From: Nonomuraea sp. SBT364
Lineage (GTDB): Bacteria > Actinomycetota > Actinomycetes > Streptosporangiales > Streptosporangiaceae
Assembly: GCF_001083785.1 (NCBI RefSeq)
Contig: NZ_LAVL01000070.1
Coordinates: forward strand, 1 to 40,697
Length of the DNA stretch: 40,697 nucleotides
Direction: 5' to 3'
The notes under the pieces: model-generated
Database searches by the model: none
The model's input: only the letters and a program-made list of their open reading frames with translations
Told to the model about the DNA's origin: nothing
Shown: positions 24,103-32,908 of the stretch, piece after piece
How the letters are laid out: each line of letters begins with the position of its first letter
How positions within the stretch are numbered: the first letter of the stretch is position 1
Made by a program: the position numbers and the translations under genes

Positions 24103-24807
24103 TTACGGGTTCATACCGCTTAGTGAATCAGGAGCAGATTGACCGTCTTGTTTTGGCCTAAGCGATTTGGATGGGTGAGGTCTGATTTCGACGGCATGGC
24201 CAGCGGCAAGGACGCTTTCAAGAAAGCTGGTGGCAGCTGGACGCTCCTCGCTGGTGAAGGTTCGTGCCGCGGGGACGGCGCCCGGCTGTCCTGACTGAGA
24301 GCTAGCAAGCCGCCGGCGACTTGATTGCGCTCTCTCTCCGGCGCGGATTCGTGCGACGGCTGCTTGCGAGATGGAACGGTCTCGCCGTTCAGCGTCGGCA
24401 AGGATAGTCTCCAGGCTCCACAATGGCGAGCCCGACAGAATGAGGTCGGGATCAGGAAGAGTCCCACGGTTGCGCCACTGCCCGATAGCGGATGAGTTCT
24501 TGCCGAAGATCCAGGAGACTTCTTGGATTCCAATCAGAGAGGGCATTCGGTCCGTGTCTTGTGTGACGTAGCCACCCGGAATGCCCGCTTTATAGCCGTC
24601 AAGCCACTGCAGGTCTACCTCTCGGTAACCGGGTTTGGAGAGCGCGAGGACCGTAGGCAGCAGCCAGTAGGGGCTACCAGAGATTACCCAGTCCGGCTCT
24701 CGGAGCAGAGATCGCTTACGCCATTGCAGCGGAGCGTCACGGGCCACCTGAAAGAGGCGCGCAATCTCATGGTAGCCGAGCAGGTACGGAATGCGCTCGG
24801 TGCCCAT
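24103..24807 (-). CDS. Tandem winged-helix (excisionase-like) DNA-binding protein
   Basis: 234 aa from ATG 24807 (GGGGAG upstream); a longer frame to 24846 is possible. Two homologous ~53-residue units stand in tandem. Residues 6-58 contain PYLLGYHEIARLF, LQWRKRSLL and DWVISGSPYW. Residues 87-142 contain PSLIGIQEVSWIF, GQWRNRGTL and DLILSGSPLW. Each is an HTH_17-like winged helix ending in a wing, so one polypeptide carries two DNA-binding heads. The C-terminal ~90 residues are basic and low-complexity, and probably disordered. It is likely a regulator or DNA-targeting partner of the flanking PP-loop enzymes. It lies 220 bp after sspD and 116 bp before the second PP-loop gene. Confidence 0.75.
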   Translation of the reverse strand: MGTERIPYLLGYHEIARLFQVARDAPLQWRKRSLLREPDWVISGSPYWLLPTVLALSKPGYREVDLQWLDGYKAGIPGGYVTQDTDRMPSLIGIQEVSWIFGKNSSAIGQWRNRGTLPDPDLILSGSPLWSLETILADAERRDRSISQAAVARIRAGERAQSSRRRLASSQSGQPGAVPAARTFTSEERPAATSFLESVLAAGHAVEIRPHPSKSLRPKQDGQSAPDSLSGMNP

Positions 24808-25027
24808 GGCCACGTTCTCCCCACACCGTTGAGCCTCACGGCCCACCCAGGCCGTGCAGAGGTCACATTAGCGCGCCTCTGCGAAGACATGCTGGCACGT
24901 CGGCCGACACGGAACTGGGAGTATGCGTCCTGCAGGAACACAGGCGGAGAACCGTAGCTGATGTGGCACTTCAACCCCTTCCTGGCCGCCGTTACCGCTT
25001 TGGGAAGGGATCGAAGCTCACAGCGCA

Positions 25028-25864
25028 TCAGAGATGGCAGACGGCGCATCCCACCTGATCGTCGTCTTCATCGTGCGCGTCGGACAGTATCTCGAGAAGG
25101 GGACGGTTCGGCTTCATGCGTCGGGCAGCGCGTTCCATCGCGTCGCGGTGCTTCGCCTCTATCTCTTGTCGTCGGTCAAGCAGTTCATCGAGTGACTCAC
25201 CTTGAGACCAGGTGTACTTGCGCCCCTTCATGGCTGTCTGCTGGTAATTGACCTTCTCCTCGTAGGCGACGGCCTTCTCGAACAGCTCGGGATGGCGGTC
25301 CTTGAGCCCAACCCATTCGTGCTTACGCTGGAAGAAGCAGAAGTAGCAGCCCGAGCGGGTACGCCATTCGTAGTAGGCCGGCAGGCCGATGCCGGCCTCG
25401 TCGAGAATCCGGTCGACCCCGGCCCTGTCGATGCCGTCTTCACGGAAGGGGAAGACTGCGGTGATGTTGGGCTTGGTGCTGACGTAGCCGAGGCGGTTCT
25501 CATCCGCACGGATGGCTACATAGGAGATGACCTCGTCATCGCCAACCCAGGCCTCCAATGGCTTGATCTTGAGGTTCTTGGTGCACCAGCGCATCTGAGG
25601 ACTTGGCAGGGTCCCCTGGTAGACCTCGAGCCAGTGATCGAAATCGCGACTGGAGTTGAGCCGTTCGATCGGCTTGCCAAGCGCGGCTTCCAGCCGGTTG
25701 AGGTACTCGTAGGTTTCGGGAAGCTCAGCGCCGGTATCGCAGAAGAAATACTCCATCTCGGGGACCCGGTCGCGCATGTAGATCGCCAGGGCTGAGGAGT
25801 CCTTCCCTCCAGAGATTCCCAGCACATGCCGAGTCCCTCTGCCAGAGTCGTTGGCCTTGGTCAC
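25028..25864 (-). CDS. sspD: SspD-like phosphorothioation ATP pyrophosphatase (PAPS-reductase/DndC family)
   Basis: 278 aa, GTG start at 25864 overlapping the SspC stop (GTGA). PP-loop SGGKDS (18-23). Cys pairs are SGCYFCFF and the C-terminal GCAVC, plus QMRWCTKNLKIKP, as in DndC/SspD enzymes that bind an Fe-S cluster and activate DNA by ATP hydrolysis for sulfur transfer. It is the final member of the sspA-B-C-D order and is translationally coupled to sspC. It acts in the cytoplasm on DNA. Assignment as SspD rests on family features plus gene order. Confidence 0.88.
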   Translation of the reverse strand: MTKANDSGRGTRHVLGISGGKDSSALAIYMRDRVPEMEYFFCDTGAELPETYEYLNRLEAALGKPIERLNSSRDFDHWLEVYQGTLPSPQMRWCTKNLKIKPLEAWVGDDEVISYVAIRADENRLGYVSTKPNITAVFPFREDGIDRAGVDRILDEAGIGLPAYYEWRTRSGCYFCFFQRKHEWVGLKDRHPELFEKAVAYEEKVNYQQTAMKGRKYTWSQGESLDELLDRRQEIEAKHRDAMERAARRMKPNRPLLEILSDAHDEDDDQVGCAVCHL

Positions 25865-28800
25865 AGCTTCTCCTCCTCCTGGGGGTCATGGTCAGAGTCC
25901 GTCGCGGTGAGACGCTCCGCAAGAGCGGCAAGCAAGATACGCGCACCGCCAGGCCCTAGCTCTTGCTCAGCTTGCCTTATGACACCGACAACCAGAGTCT
26001 CGGCAGTGTTCCTGACCTTCTTGGGCACATGGATGAGCGTGCGAACTTCTGTCCCTTGAGGTGTGGTGAGTGTCAGCAGGTGGGTGTCGATCTGCTTAGG
26101 TTCCGGCGCGCGAGTCTGAGGTGCTGGTAGCTCCTGCACCTGATAGAGGTGGCCGACACGGTCAAGGCGACGGGCCATCTCTCTGACACGCGGATAGAAG
26201 CTGTCGACGTCCTGGTCGGTCCAGTCGCCGAGCGCCTTGTTGGTGAGGCGAATGATGATCGGATCGAGCCAGTCCTCATTCGGCAGGCTGGTATTGAGGA
26301 CACGGGAGACGAACCCTTGCAGATCAAGCTCGAGGCCGGCGTCGGCGAAGCCGCTCAGTGCCTCTGCTAGCTCTGACCGCAGTTGGGTGAGGTCCCCGGC
26401 GATACCGAAAGCCTGGCCTATCGCGGCTACGACGTCTCGCCGCAGTGCTGTGCTGGCTCCGGAGATAGCGTCCAGGGCGTTGGTCACCCGAGCGACGTAC
26501 GACTCGGCGGCCCGCTCGTCTTTAGCCGCGTTGGCAGGAATGGCGTTGAGTGCAAGTGCCTGTGGCAGGGCAGTGAAGACCAGTTGGTCGGGGTCGGTTG
26601 CCTCGGAGAGGACTTTTCGTACCTGCAGCGCCTCCGGAGTGAGGCGCTTGGTGTGGAGCGCGTAGGGAGTAAGCACCATGACGCGTTCGAGCATGGCCCG
26701 AGTCACTGCCAGCAGCGCCGGGTTGCGGGCGGTACGAGAACGGGGAGCATCAACGTTGAGAGCCACAGCAAGGCGCTCAACAATCAGGCTGCGCTGCCCT
26801 TCCCCGATAGGTACGGCCTTGACCGTGAACCGGTCGGGACCCGTATCCGCAAGCAGACGCTCGATGATCTCCGGGTTGAGCCGCGGACAATAGTTTCCCT
26901 CTTCGAACAGCGCGACGTCGGAGCTGCGGAGAATCAGCGCAGCGACCATCAGGATCGGGACAACGCCGGACTTGACGCCGAAGGGCGGCGCCATCAGCTG
27001 CTCATAGATGTCGACAATTGGAGTGGGCTGAGCAGCATCAGTGAGTGCCTGCTCTAGTCGCCTCCAGGTAGGGATGACCTCTGGATGCTTCTTTGGATCC
27101 GGCCGCGAGACACCGTGGGTGGCGATGGTCTGGGCCTGTATCGCCTGGCCTACCTCCTTGGCAGCACGATGCAGGCCCAGGTACTCCACGACGCCGTGGT
27201 ACATGGCCCGTTCCTGCGAGTACTTGGTGGTGTCATATCCCAGCACCGCCAGCCCCGTGTTAGTCACCAAGTCAGACAGAAGCACACGTCGTGCACGCGC
27301 GCCGTTGCTGGTGAGTTCGTGACGGCCGGCCATCTCGTTGCGGATGTGCGGTGTCTGCGGGTACACCCGGTCGCAGGCAGCCGACACCAACGCACCGTAG
27401 CTGCGAGCCTCGATAGGCTCGCTCCGTTCGGAACGGGTGTCCTGCCCGCTCTGCCACAGGTACCAGGAGGACTCTTCGCCCTGCGGGTTGAATGCCTCGT
27501 CTAGCTGGGTTCCCAGCTCCTGTGAAATCTCCGCGATGCGTTCTTCGATCTCGCGTCCCGCCACGAGATCGATGTCATCCTGGTGTCGGAGGTCTTCAAG
27601 AGCTCTGAGAGTGATCCCTGCATCGAGGATGGCGGCAGGATCTTTCGTGGTTCCGATGAGTACGGGCAGTGCGGAGTTGACCAGTGGCCGCGTACCGGGC
27701 TCTCCAAGATGGAAGATGATCATCCCGTCGGCCGCGTCGCTCACGACACCAGGACCGTCGAGCTTGTCGGCCTGAAGACTGATGGCGGTGCGGAAGTACC
27801 GCAACATCCCAGTGCGCTGCATGTGCGCTCCAGCAACCACCTCTCTGGGCAGAACCGTTCCGAGATGCTCACCCAGGTGGTCGACGACATGGCTGGGGGC
27901 GACGTGGCCGGCGATTTCCTTGACACGGGCATCGATGTCGATGTTGGTTCCCTGCCAGACCCTGTACTCATTGCTGTAGGTCCGGTGGGTGAGGAACCCG
28001 GTTTCAACGAGATGCTGCAGTCGCTGCTGCAGCATCTCGAATCGCTCAGGATCCGCGGCGTTGCTCGGATCGTTCATGGCGAACTGGATCATCGCCGGGG
28101 TTGCCCGCAGAACGCCGTCGACATCGATGAGGTTCAGGATGCCGATCGTCTTGAGGATGTCTCGGTCCTCAGGGGGAAGTCCGTGGGCCTCGTTGAGCCG
28201 GTTATCGACCTCCAGCCAACGACTGGCGTTGGACGAGGCCAGGATGGTGGTCCGACCGGAGGCGAAGAAATAGTCATACAGCTGGGGCAGCAGGATGGTG
28301 GAGGCCCGCTCCGGTTCAGAGCTCGAGGCATCATCGATGGTACGGCGGACCGTGTTCGGCTCGTCGTTGGTGAGGAACCCGACGAGGCTGCGGTCGTGCT
28401 GACCGATCTGGAAGGCAAGGAGCGGTGCCGCCACGGCAGTAAGGGGATGCAAGGGGTAGAGGCCGGCTAGCATCTCCGGGGAGATGTGGACCACAGAATC
28501 GAGGCCGTGCTCAGTCCAGGCTTGGGCAGCCGCTTCCGCCTGCCTGCGGATGAGCTGCTGGCCGGCTTCGGCGACGGCGGACTGATCGAGGCGTCTTTGC
28601 AGGAGGTGGACGGCATCGCCGAGATTCGGCGTAAAGGTGATGTCTTCGAAGCGGCCTTGGACCTTGGCCCATTCCTTGGTCTGGATCAGGCTGGATCGCG
28701 CTGCATAGTCGCTGAAGGCCAGGTGCTGCAGGGTGAAGATGAACAGCGGAAGTCCTGACCGTCCCGCGCCCTTCTCAGCGAGCATCTGCAGCAGGAAGAC

Positions 28801-29472
28801 ATCGTTCTCGGCACTGCCAGAGTCGCCCGAGGCGGCAAGGTATTCCAACGACTTGCCGAACTCATCGAGAATCAGCAGAACCGGGTGGCCGGTGTCACAC
28901 AGCGCAGTGAGCGCGTCCAGAAGGTTCTCGGTCGTCGGAACTTCACGCTCTGCACAGGCATGGAGGGCTTGTGTCACGTCCTTCGGCGGCTGTTTCCCCC
29001 ACCTGCGTTCCACGGCGGTGGCCAGTGCTCGATGCACGGTGGCGGCCAAGGGTTCACGGCGCGCAGTCGCCACGGCACCCAGGAACCCCTTCTCGGCACG
29101 TTCGTCACGTGCCTGCTCCATGCGCGCAGCGAGTCCTGAGCTCGTGGCCTCCACGGCTTGCCGAGCCTCGTCTTGCCGGTCCGGGTCATGACCCAAGAAG
29201 GCGTCGAGCAGGTTCGAAAGTGTCGACTTTCCTGAGCCGTAGGGGCCGGTGAAGGACCATGCACGTGTCCGTTTAAGGTCTGCCATCGCGTTGGCGACAC
29301 GATCCAGAACGTCCAGCGCCCTGGCACCCACATAGGGAGAGTTCAAGTGCGGGTCGCGGACATCGCGCTCGAGGTTGGTGGAACGTAGTTCCGACCCAAC
29401 CAGCGTGACACCGGCGGGAAGCTGAGCACCGGCGCGGTCCTTACGAACGCTATGAAGGGGGTTGGTGGCCAT
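25861..29472 (-). CDS. sspC: SspC-like large P-loop ATPase of the phosphorothioation system
   Basis: 1203 aa from ATG 29472, chosen because the sspB stop ends only 2 bases upstream; the ORF to 29580 is an extension inside sspB. Residues 25-90 contain Walker A GPYGSGKST (76-84), and Walker B VLLILDEFGKSLEYLA is at about 198-213. A long helical C-terminal region holds DTTKYSQERAMYHGVVEYLG and a terminal helicase-associated-like stretch. A large ATPase located between the DUF4007 gene and the PAPS-reductase-like gene is the SspC position in Ssp systems, where it supports sulfur insertion into DNA. It ends overlapping sspD. Confidence 0.82.
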   Translation of the reverse strand: MATNPLHSVRKDRAGAQLPAGVTLVGSELRSTNLERDVRDPHLNSPYVGARALDVLDRVANAMADLKRTRAWSFTGPYGSGKSTLSNLLDAFLGHDPDRQDEARQAVEATSSGLAARMEQARDERAEKGFLGAVATARREPLAATVHRALATAVERRWGKQPPKDVTQALHACAEREVPTTENLLDALTALCDTGHPVLLILDEFGKSLEYLAASGDSGSAENDVFLLQMLAEKGAGRSGLPLFIFTLQHLAFSDYAARSSLIQTKEWAKVQGRFEDITFTPNLGDAVHLLQRRLDQSAVAEAGQQLIRRQAEAAAQAWTEHGLDSVVHISPEMLAGLYPLHPLTAVAAPLLAFQIGQHDRSLVGFLTNDEPNTVRRTIDDASSSEPERASTILLPQLYDYFFASGRTTILASSNASRWLEVDNRLNEAHGLPPEDRDILKTIGILNLIDVDGVLRATPAMIQFAMNDPSNAADPERFEMLQQRLQHLVETGFLTHRTYSNEYRVWQGTNIDIDARVKEIAGHVAPSHVVDHLGEHLGTVLPREVVAGAHMQRTGMLRYFRTAISLQADKLDGPGVVSDAADGMIIFHLGEPGTRPLVNSALPVLIGTTKDPAAILDAGITLRALEDLRHQDDIDLVAGREIEERIAEISQELGTQLDEAFNPQGEESSWYLWQSGQDTRSERSEPIEARSYGALVSAACDRVYPQTPHIRNEMAGRHELTSNGARARRVLLSDLVTNTGLAVLGYDTTKYSQERAMYHGVVEYLGLHRAAKEVGQAIQAQTIATHGVSRPDPKKHPEVIPTWRRLEQALTDAAQPTPIVDIYEQLMAPPFGVKSGVVPILMVAALILRSSDVALFEEGNYCPRLNPEIIERLLADTGPDRFTVKAVPIGEGQRSLIVERLAVALNVDAPRSRTARNPALLAVTRAMLERVMVLTPYALHTKRLTPEALQVRKVLSEATDPDQLVFTALPQALALNAIPANAAKDERAAESYVARVTNALDAISGASTALRRDVVAAIGQAFGIAGDLTQLRSELAEALSGFADAGLELDLQGFVSRVLNTSLPNEDWLDPIIIRLTNKALGDWTDQDVDSFYPRVREMARRLDRVGHLYQVQELPAPQTRAPEPKQIDTHLLTLTTPQGTEVRTLIHVPKKVRNTAETLVVGVIRQAEQELGPGGARILLAALAERLTATDSDHDPQEEEKL

Positions 29473-29474
29473 GG

Positions 29475-30599
29475 TCACACCTGCTCCTCGGTCAATTCCA
29501 GAACTTCGGGCTGCTCGGACTGCTGTTCGCGTTTGCGGCCCTTGCTGGCGTGCCCCAGACCGGGATAGCGCTGTTTCCACTCCTCAGGAGTCGGAAGGTC
29601 GGCTTGGCGACGGATGTCCCCATAGTGCCGATCCAGGATGTCCCAAGCCAGCTGCTGAGGATCTACGGCAAAGGACAGGCTCCGCTGGCCCAGCGAGTCA
29701 GTGATCTGTAGATCATCCTGTTCCGCGACGAGCGGTTCTATGACCTTGATGAGCTCGGGCTCTCGCATGCGGAAGGCCCGCCCGGGAGCACCTGGCTCGT
29801 TGGCGAGCCGAGCCAGAGAGATGGAGTTGCCGCCAGTGACGTGCGAGGCGTAGTCAAGGCATGCGTAGAGCAGCACCGCTGCTGGAAGATTGACCCGGGA
29901 CCGGGTAGTGAACCGCCAGACGCGGCTCTTGCCCTTGCCTTGACCTTCCAGCAAGCCGAGCTCCCGGAAGGGACTCATCAGCTGATCTTCAAAGCTGCCC
30001 TGCGACTGCGGATTGGGCTCCAGATCGAGGGCGTACATCTTGATGAGGCAGTCCACGTCTCGCTTGATCGACTCTGCGGCCGGCACAGCGTTCTCGGGAT
30101 AGCTCTCGTGTACATGCCGCGTGATCAGAGTGATCATCTCTGCGGTGGTGACCTTGGAGAACGGCGCCAGGTGGAACATCACGTACCAGCTGGGCACCAT
30201 GCACTTGCCCCCCTGCTCCCCTGGTTCACTGGACAGCAGCCACCAATGCAGCAACCACAGACTTCCGGTGTCCTCCAAATAAGGGTCCGCGCCGTTCTTA
30301 CCGAGCAGCCACTCCGCCCTCCAAGTCGGAGAGGCGATATAGGCCCGGTTGGAGGGGTCTCGGTGTGGGTGTTCCCGGGTGAGCTTAAACGCCTGCGACC
30401 AGAACCGGATAGCGTTCACCATGTTCCGGCCGACGCCCAGCAGCACAGGCGCATTCTCCCGGTGGAAGATGTCGCTGCCGCCCTCGCCGTCCCGAACAAT
30501 CTCGGTGTGAGCTTTGTAGAGCCAGCCATAGCGAGGAGCGAAGGTTTCGTGCCGGGCGAATTTCGGCTCTGTCGCTGCTGCCAGCCGGCTGTCGGACAT
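29475..30599 (-). CDS. sspB: SspB-like DUF4007 protein
   Basis: 374 aa, ATG 30599, with AAAGGT 8 bases upstream. The diagnostic DUF4007 opening is visible: FARHETFAPRYGWLYKA. It is followed by PVLLGVGRNMVNAIRFWSQA and a C-terminal region ending in a Lys/Glu-rich tail (HASKGRKREQQSEQPEV). DUF4007 proteins are associated with DNA phosphorothioation. SspB in Ssp systems is reported to nick DNA so sulfur can be installed on one strand; I assign that role by family and context. It lies 53 bp after sspA and its stop lies 2 bases before the sspC start. Confidence 0.87.
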   Translation of the reverse strand: MSDSRLAAATEPKFARHETFAPRYGWLYKAHTEIVRDGEGGSDIFHRENAPVLLGVGRNMVNAIRFWSQAFKLTREHPHRDPSNRAYIASPTWRAEWLLGKNGADPYLEDTGSLWLLHWWLLSSEPGEQGGKCMVPSWYVMFHLAPFSKVTTAEMITLITRHVHESYPENAVPAAESIKRDVDCLIKMYALDLEPNPQSQGSFEDQLMSPFRELGLLEGQGKGKSRVWRFTTRSRVNLPAAVLLYACLDYASHVTGGNSISLARLANEPGAPGRAFRMREPELIKVIEPLVAEQDDLQITDSLGQRSLSFAVDPQQLAWDILDRHYGDIRRQADLPTPEEWKQRYPGLGHASKGRKREQQSEQPEVLELTEEQV

Positions 30600-30652
30600 G
30601 CGCTGGGACCTTTCGGTGGGTGGTAGGGCTAGTTCCGCTTGATGGCGGATGA

Positions 30653-31828
30653 TTAGGGCTCCGCGATAGATGCCATGGCCGCTCGAACGTCTGCGACGGC
30701 GCGGGCCGTGGCCGCTACGGCCCGTTCGACGTCGTTCTCGGTAGTGGCATAGCCCAGGGAGAAACGCAGCGTCGAGTCAGCGTCCTGACGGCTTAGCCCC
30801 ATCGCCACCAACACGTGGCTCGGACTTGGAGCACCCGAAGCACAGGCGCTGCCGTCAGAGGCGGCGATCTCAGGCATCGCGGCCAGAACCGCATCCGCGG
30901 GAACCCCTGGAAAGGTGACACTCGTGACACCAGGCAGCCGGGCTGAACGGGCACCATTAATGCGGCAGTCGCGTAGGCGCGACGTCAATCCGTCCTCAAG
31001 TACATGACGCAGTCTGGCAATACGAGCGGCTTCGTCATGCAGTCGAGTTCGAGCAGCCTCGGCGGCCGCACCCAGACCGGCAATGCCGGGCACGTTCAAT
31101 GTGCCTGCGCGCCAACCTCGCTCCTGGCCGCCTCCGATCAGAAGGGGGCGGTGAGGCATAGATACGCCGCGACGGACAAAAAGTGCACCAATCCCCTGCG
31201 GGGCTCCAAATTTGTGACCAGACAGCGACAGCATGTCGACATCAAGTTCGTTCAAATCCAGCGGAAGGCGACCCACATACTGAGTTGCATCGCTGTGCAC
31301 GAGCGCCCCTGCCTCATGCGCCAGCTTGATAATGGGCCCAAGGTCGGTTAGTACGCCTGTCTCATTGTTAGCCAGCATTGCCGAGACGATCGCCACCTTG
31401 CCCTGACGGCACGCCACTTCCAAAGGTGCCAAATTGACGGCGCCATGTCGGTCTACCGGCAGCTCCACCAGCGTGCCAGCGCCATCCTCAGTGACGGCGC
31501 GGGCCACCTCCAGAATCGCGGGATGCTCAACAGCAGTAGTGGCAAGGGTCTCACCGCTCGCATAGCCCGCACGAAGCGCTAGGTTGTTCGCCTCTGTCGC
31601 GCCAGACGTGAAGATGAGTTCGCCGGGCGTACAGCCGAGCAGGCGGGCAAGTCGTTGACGGGCAAGATCGACACGCGATGCTGCATCACGACCTGCCATG
31701 TGGATACTGGAAGCATTGCCGACGCTTCCCAAGGAGTCCAACATGGCTTCGAGCGCCTCCGGACGCAGAGGAGCCGTGGCGTTGTAGTCGAGATACACCA
31801 CTTCCGCACGATCAGTATCAGTCGACAC
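30653..31828 (-). CDS. sspA: SspA/DndA-type cysteine desulfurase
   Basis: 391 aa from GTG 31828, with GGGAG 6-7 bases upstream. A class V PLP enzyme: VYLDYNATAP, TSGATEANNLAL, MLANNETG, the Schiff-base Lys206 in SGHKFGAP and the catalytic persulfide-forming Cys329 in GSACASG. It converts cysteine to alanine and hands the sulfur to the DNA-modifying partners. IscS and NifS share this fold, but gene order places it as the sulfur donor for phosphorothioation. It is the first gene of the modification half, preceded by a long intergenic region with a strong hairpin. Confidence 0.9.
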   Translation of the reverse strand: MSTDTDRAEVVYLDYNATAPLRPEALEAMLDSLGSVGNASSIHMAGRDAASRVDLARQRLARLLGCTPGELIFTSGATEANNLALRAGYASGETLATTAVEHPAILEVARAVTEDGAGTLVELPVDRHGAVNLAPLEVACRQGKVAIVSAMLANNETGVLTDLGPIIKLAHEAGALVHSDATQYVGRLPLDLNELDVDMLSLSGHKFGAPQGIGALFVRRGVSMPHRPLLIGGGQERGWRAGTLNVPGIAGLGAAAEAARTRLHDEAARIARLRHVLEDGLTSRLRDCRINGARSARLPGVTSVTFPGVPADAVLAAMPEIAASDGSACASGAPSPSHVLVAMGLSRQDADSTLRFSLGYATTENDVERAVAATARAVADVRAAMASIAEP

Positions 31829-32497
31829 GTTCAGCTCCCAACGCCGGCACGCCTTCCCCTCGTGACTCCTGGCGACGAGGTTCGCAGGCGGCTCTTGCCT
31901 CGCCAGGAGTGCAGTGAGATCCTAGCTAACCCCTCCGACATCATGGGCTGTCTCGCAGATAACGAAGTAAATCCCTAGGGCAATCCGGCTTCTCGCCTGC
32001 GACCGACCACTACATGGCGCTTCTTCCACCACAGCGCATCCGGTGGCTCAGCAGGCCGGCTCAGAGGTAGATGGGCGATCGACCATGGGTTGTCATGACA
32101 ACCTGACTAACCTAGACCTCACTGAGACCAAGACTGCCGCTGGATCATGCTTAACCCAGGGACGAGAAGCTGACGCACAGGTGGAGCGATGCACGATTAA
32201 TCGCGACTTGGCACACTCGGGGAACGATCAGCAGAAGCTGGCCTTGCCGCTTAACCAGATGCGTCAAGATCGCTCCAAGCTTGGCCGTCAGCATCTCCAC
32301 GGTCTCTCCGAGACGCTCATACCAGACCATCAGCTGCGAACCCGGAATGCTACGAGTTTTCCCAGCGGCCCATAGCTTCACGTGCGCATCTACGCCGACA
32401 TGCGTTTTCACCCTACGCACTCGCCCCGACGGGGGACGAAGATCTCACGTTCTTCCGTTAGGCCCAACCCATATGCATGCGCCCATGGCCTCTCCGC
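31829..32497. other. 669-bp spacer upstream of sspA; one doubtful small ORF
   Basis: The only large gap within the defence island. It separates the modification genes from the four upstream genes, so sspABCD may have its own promoter here. One minus-strand frame (GTG 32420 to 32151, 89 aa, containing YERLGETVEMLTAKLGAIL) reads plausibly as protein but has no RBS and no recognised family. The strong hairpin nearest sspA is listed separately. Confidence 0.35.
31865..31910. promoter_or_regulatory. Hairpin/inverted repeat in sspA leader
   Basis: Perfect 11-bp arms ACTCCTGGCGA (31865-31875) and TCGCCAGGAGT (31900-31910) with a 24-base loop, starting 37 bases upstream of the sspA GTG. There is no U-tract. 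It could be an attenuator, an operator, or the 3' end of the preceding transcript. Confidence 0.5.
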
Positions 32498-32908
32498 TTA
32501 TAGCCTCGTCATATCAAAAAAATTCATCAGAGCCAACGTAGGTTCGTTCTGCCCTGTCAGCGCGTTGACCAGAACCTCAAGGCCGTAGTTCGCGTGCTCC
32601 GTGGCTACTTGCACGACCTCACGAGGACGGGTAAGGATCTCCTCGCCATGCAAGCCGAGTGCGACCAGTTCCAGATGGACTATTCGCCAAGGATCGCTAC
32701 TCAGGATTGTGCCTTCCATGAACTTGGTACGCCTTTCCGGCATAGGTCGCTTTTCCTTGTGTCGGACACCAAGACAAAAGGCGATCCACCAAGCATCGAC
32801 CTGGCGAGGAAACGGCTGGCCGTGACCGACATGCTCACGAATTACTCGATGAGAGTCCTCGGGCATGTACAGGTCAATGGGGGCGTATCGATTGATGATG
32901 TCTGCCAA
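32498..32908 (-). CDS. 136-aa protein coupled to the DndD-like ATPase
   Basis: 136 aa, TTG start at 32908 immediately after the TAA of the ATPase gene, with GGAGG 11 bases upstream. It contains NRYAPIDLYMPEDSHRVIREH, DAWWIAFCLGVRHKEKRP, MEGTILSSDPWRIVHLE and a C-terminal helix. I recall similar small proteins beside phosphorothioation genes but cannot name a family. A role in the restriction side is inferred from position only. Confidence 0.7.
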   Translation of the reverse strand: MADIINRYAPIDLYMPEDSHRVIREHVGHGQPFPRQVDAWWIAFCLGVRHKEKRPMPERRTKFMEGTILSSDPWRIVHLELVALGLHGEEILTRPREVVQVATEHANYGLEVLVNALTGQNEPTLALMNFFDMTRL

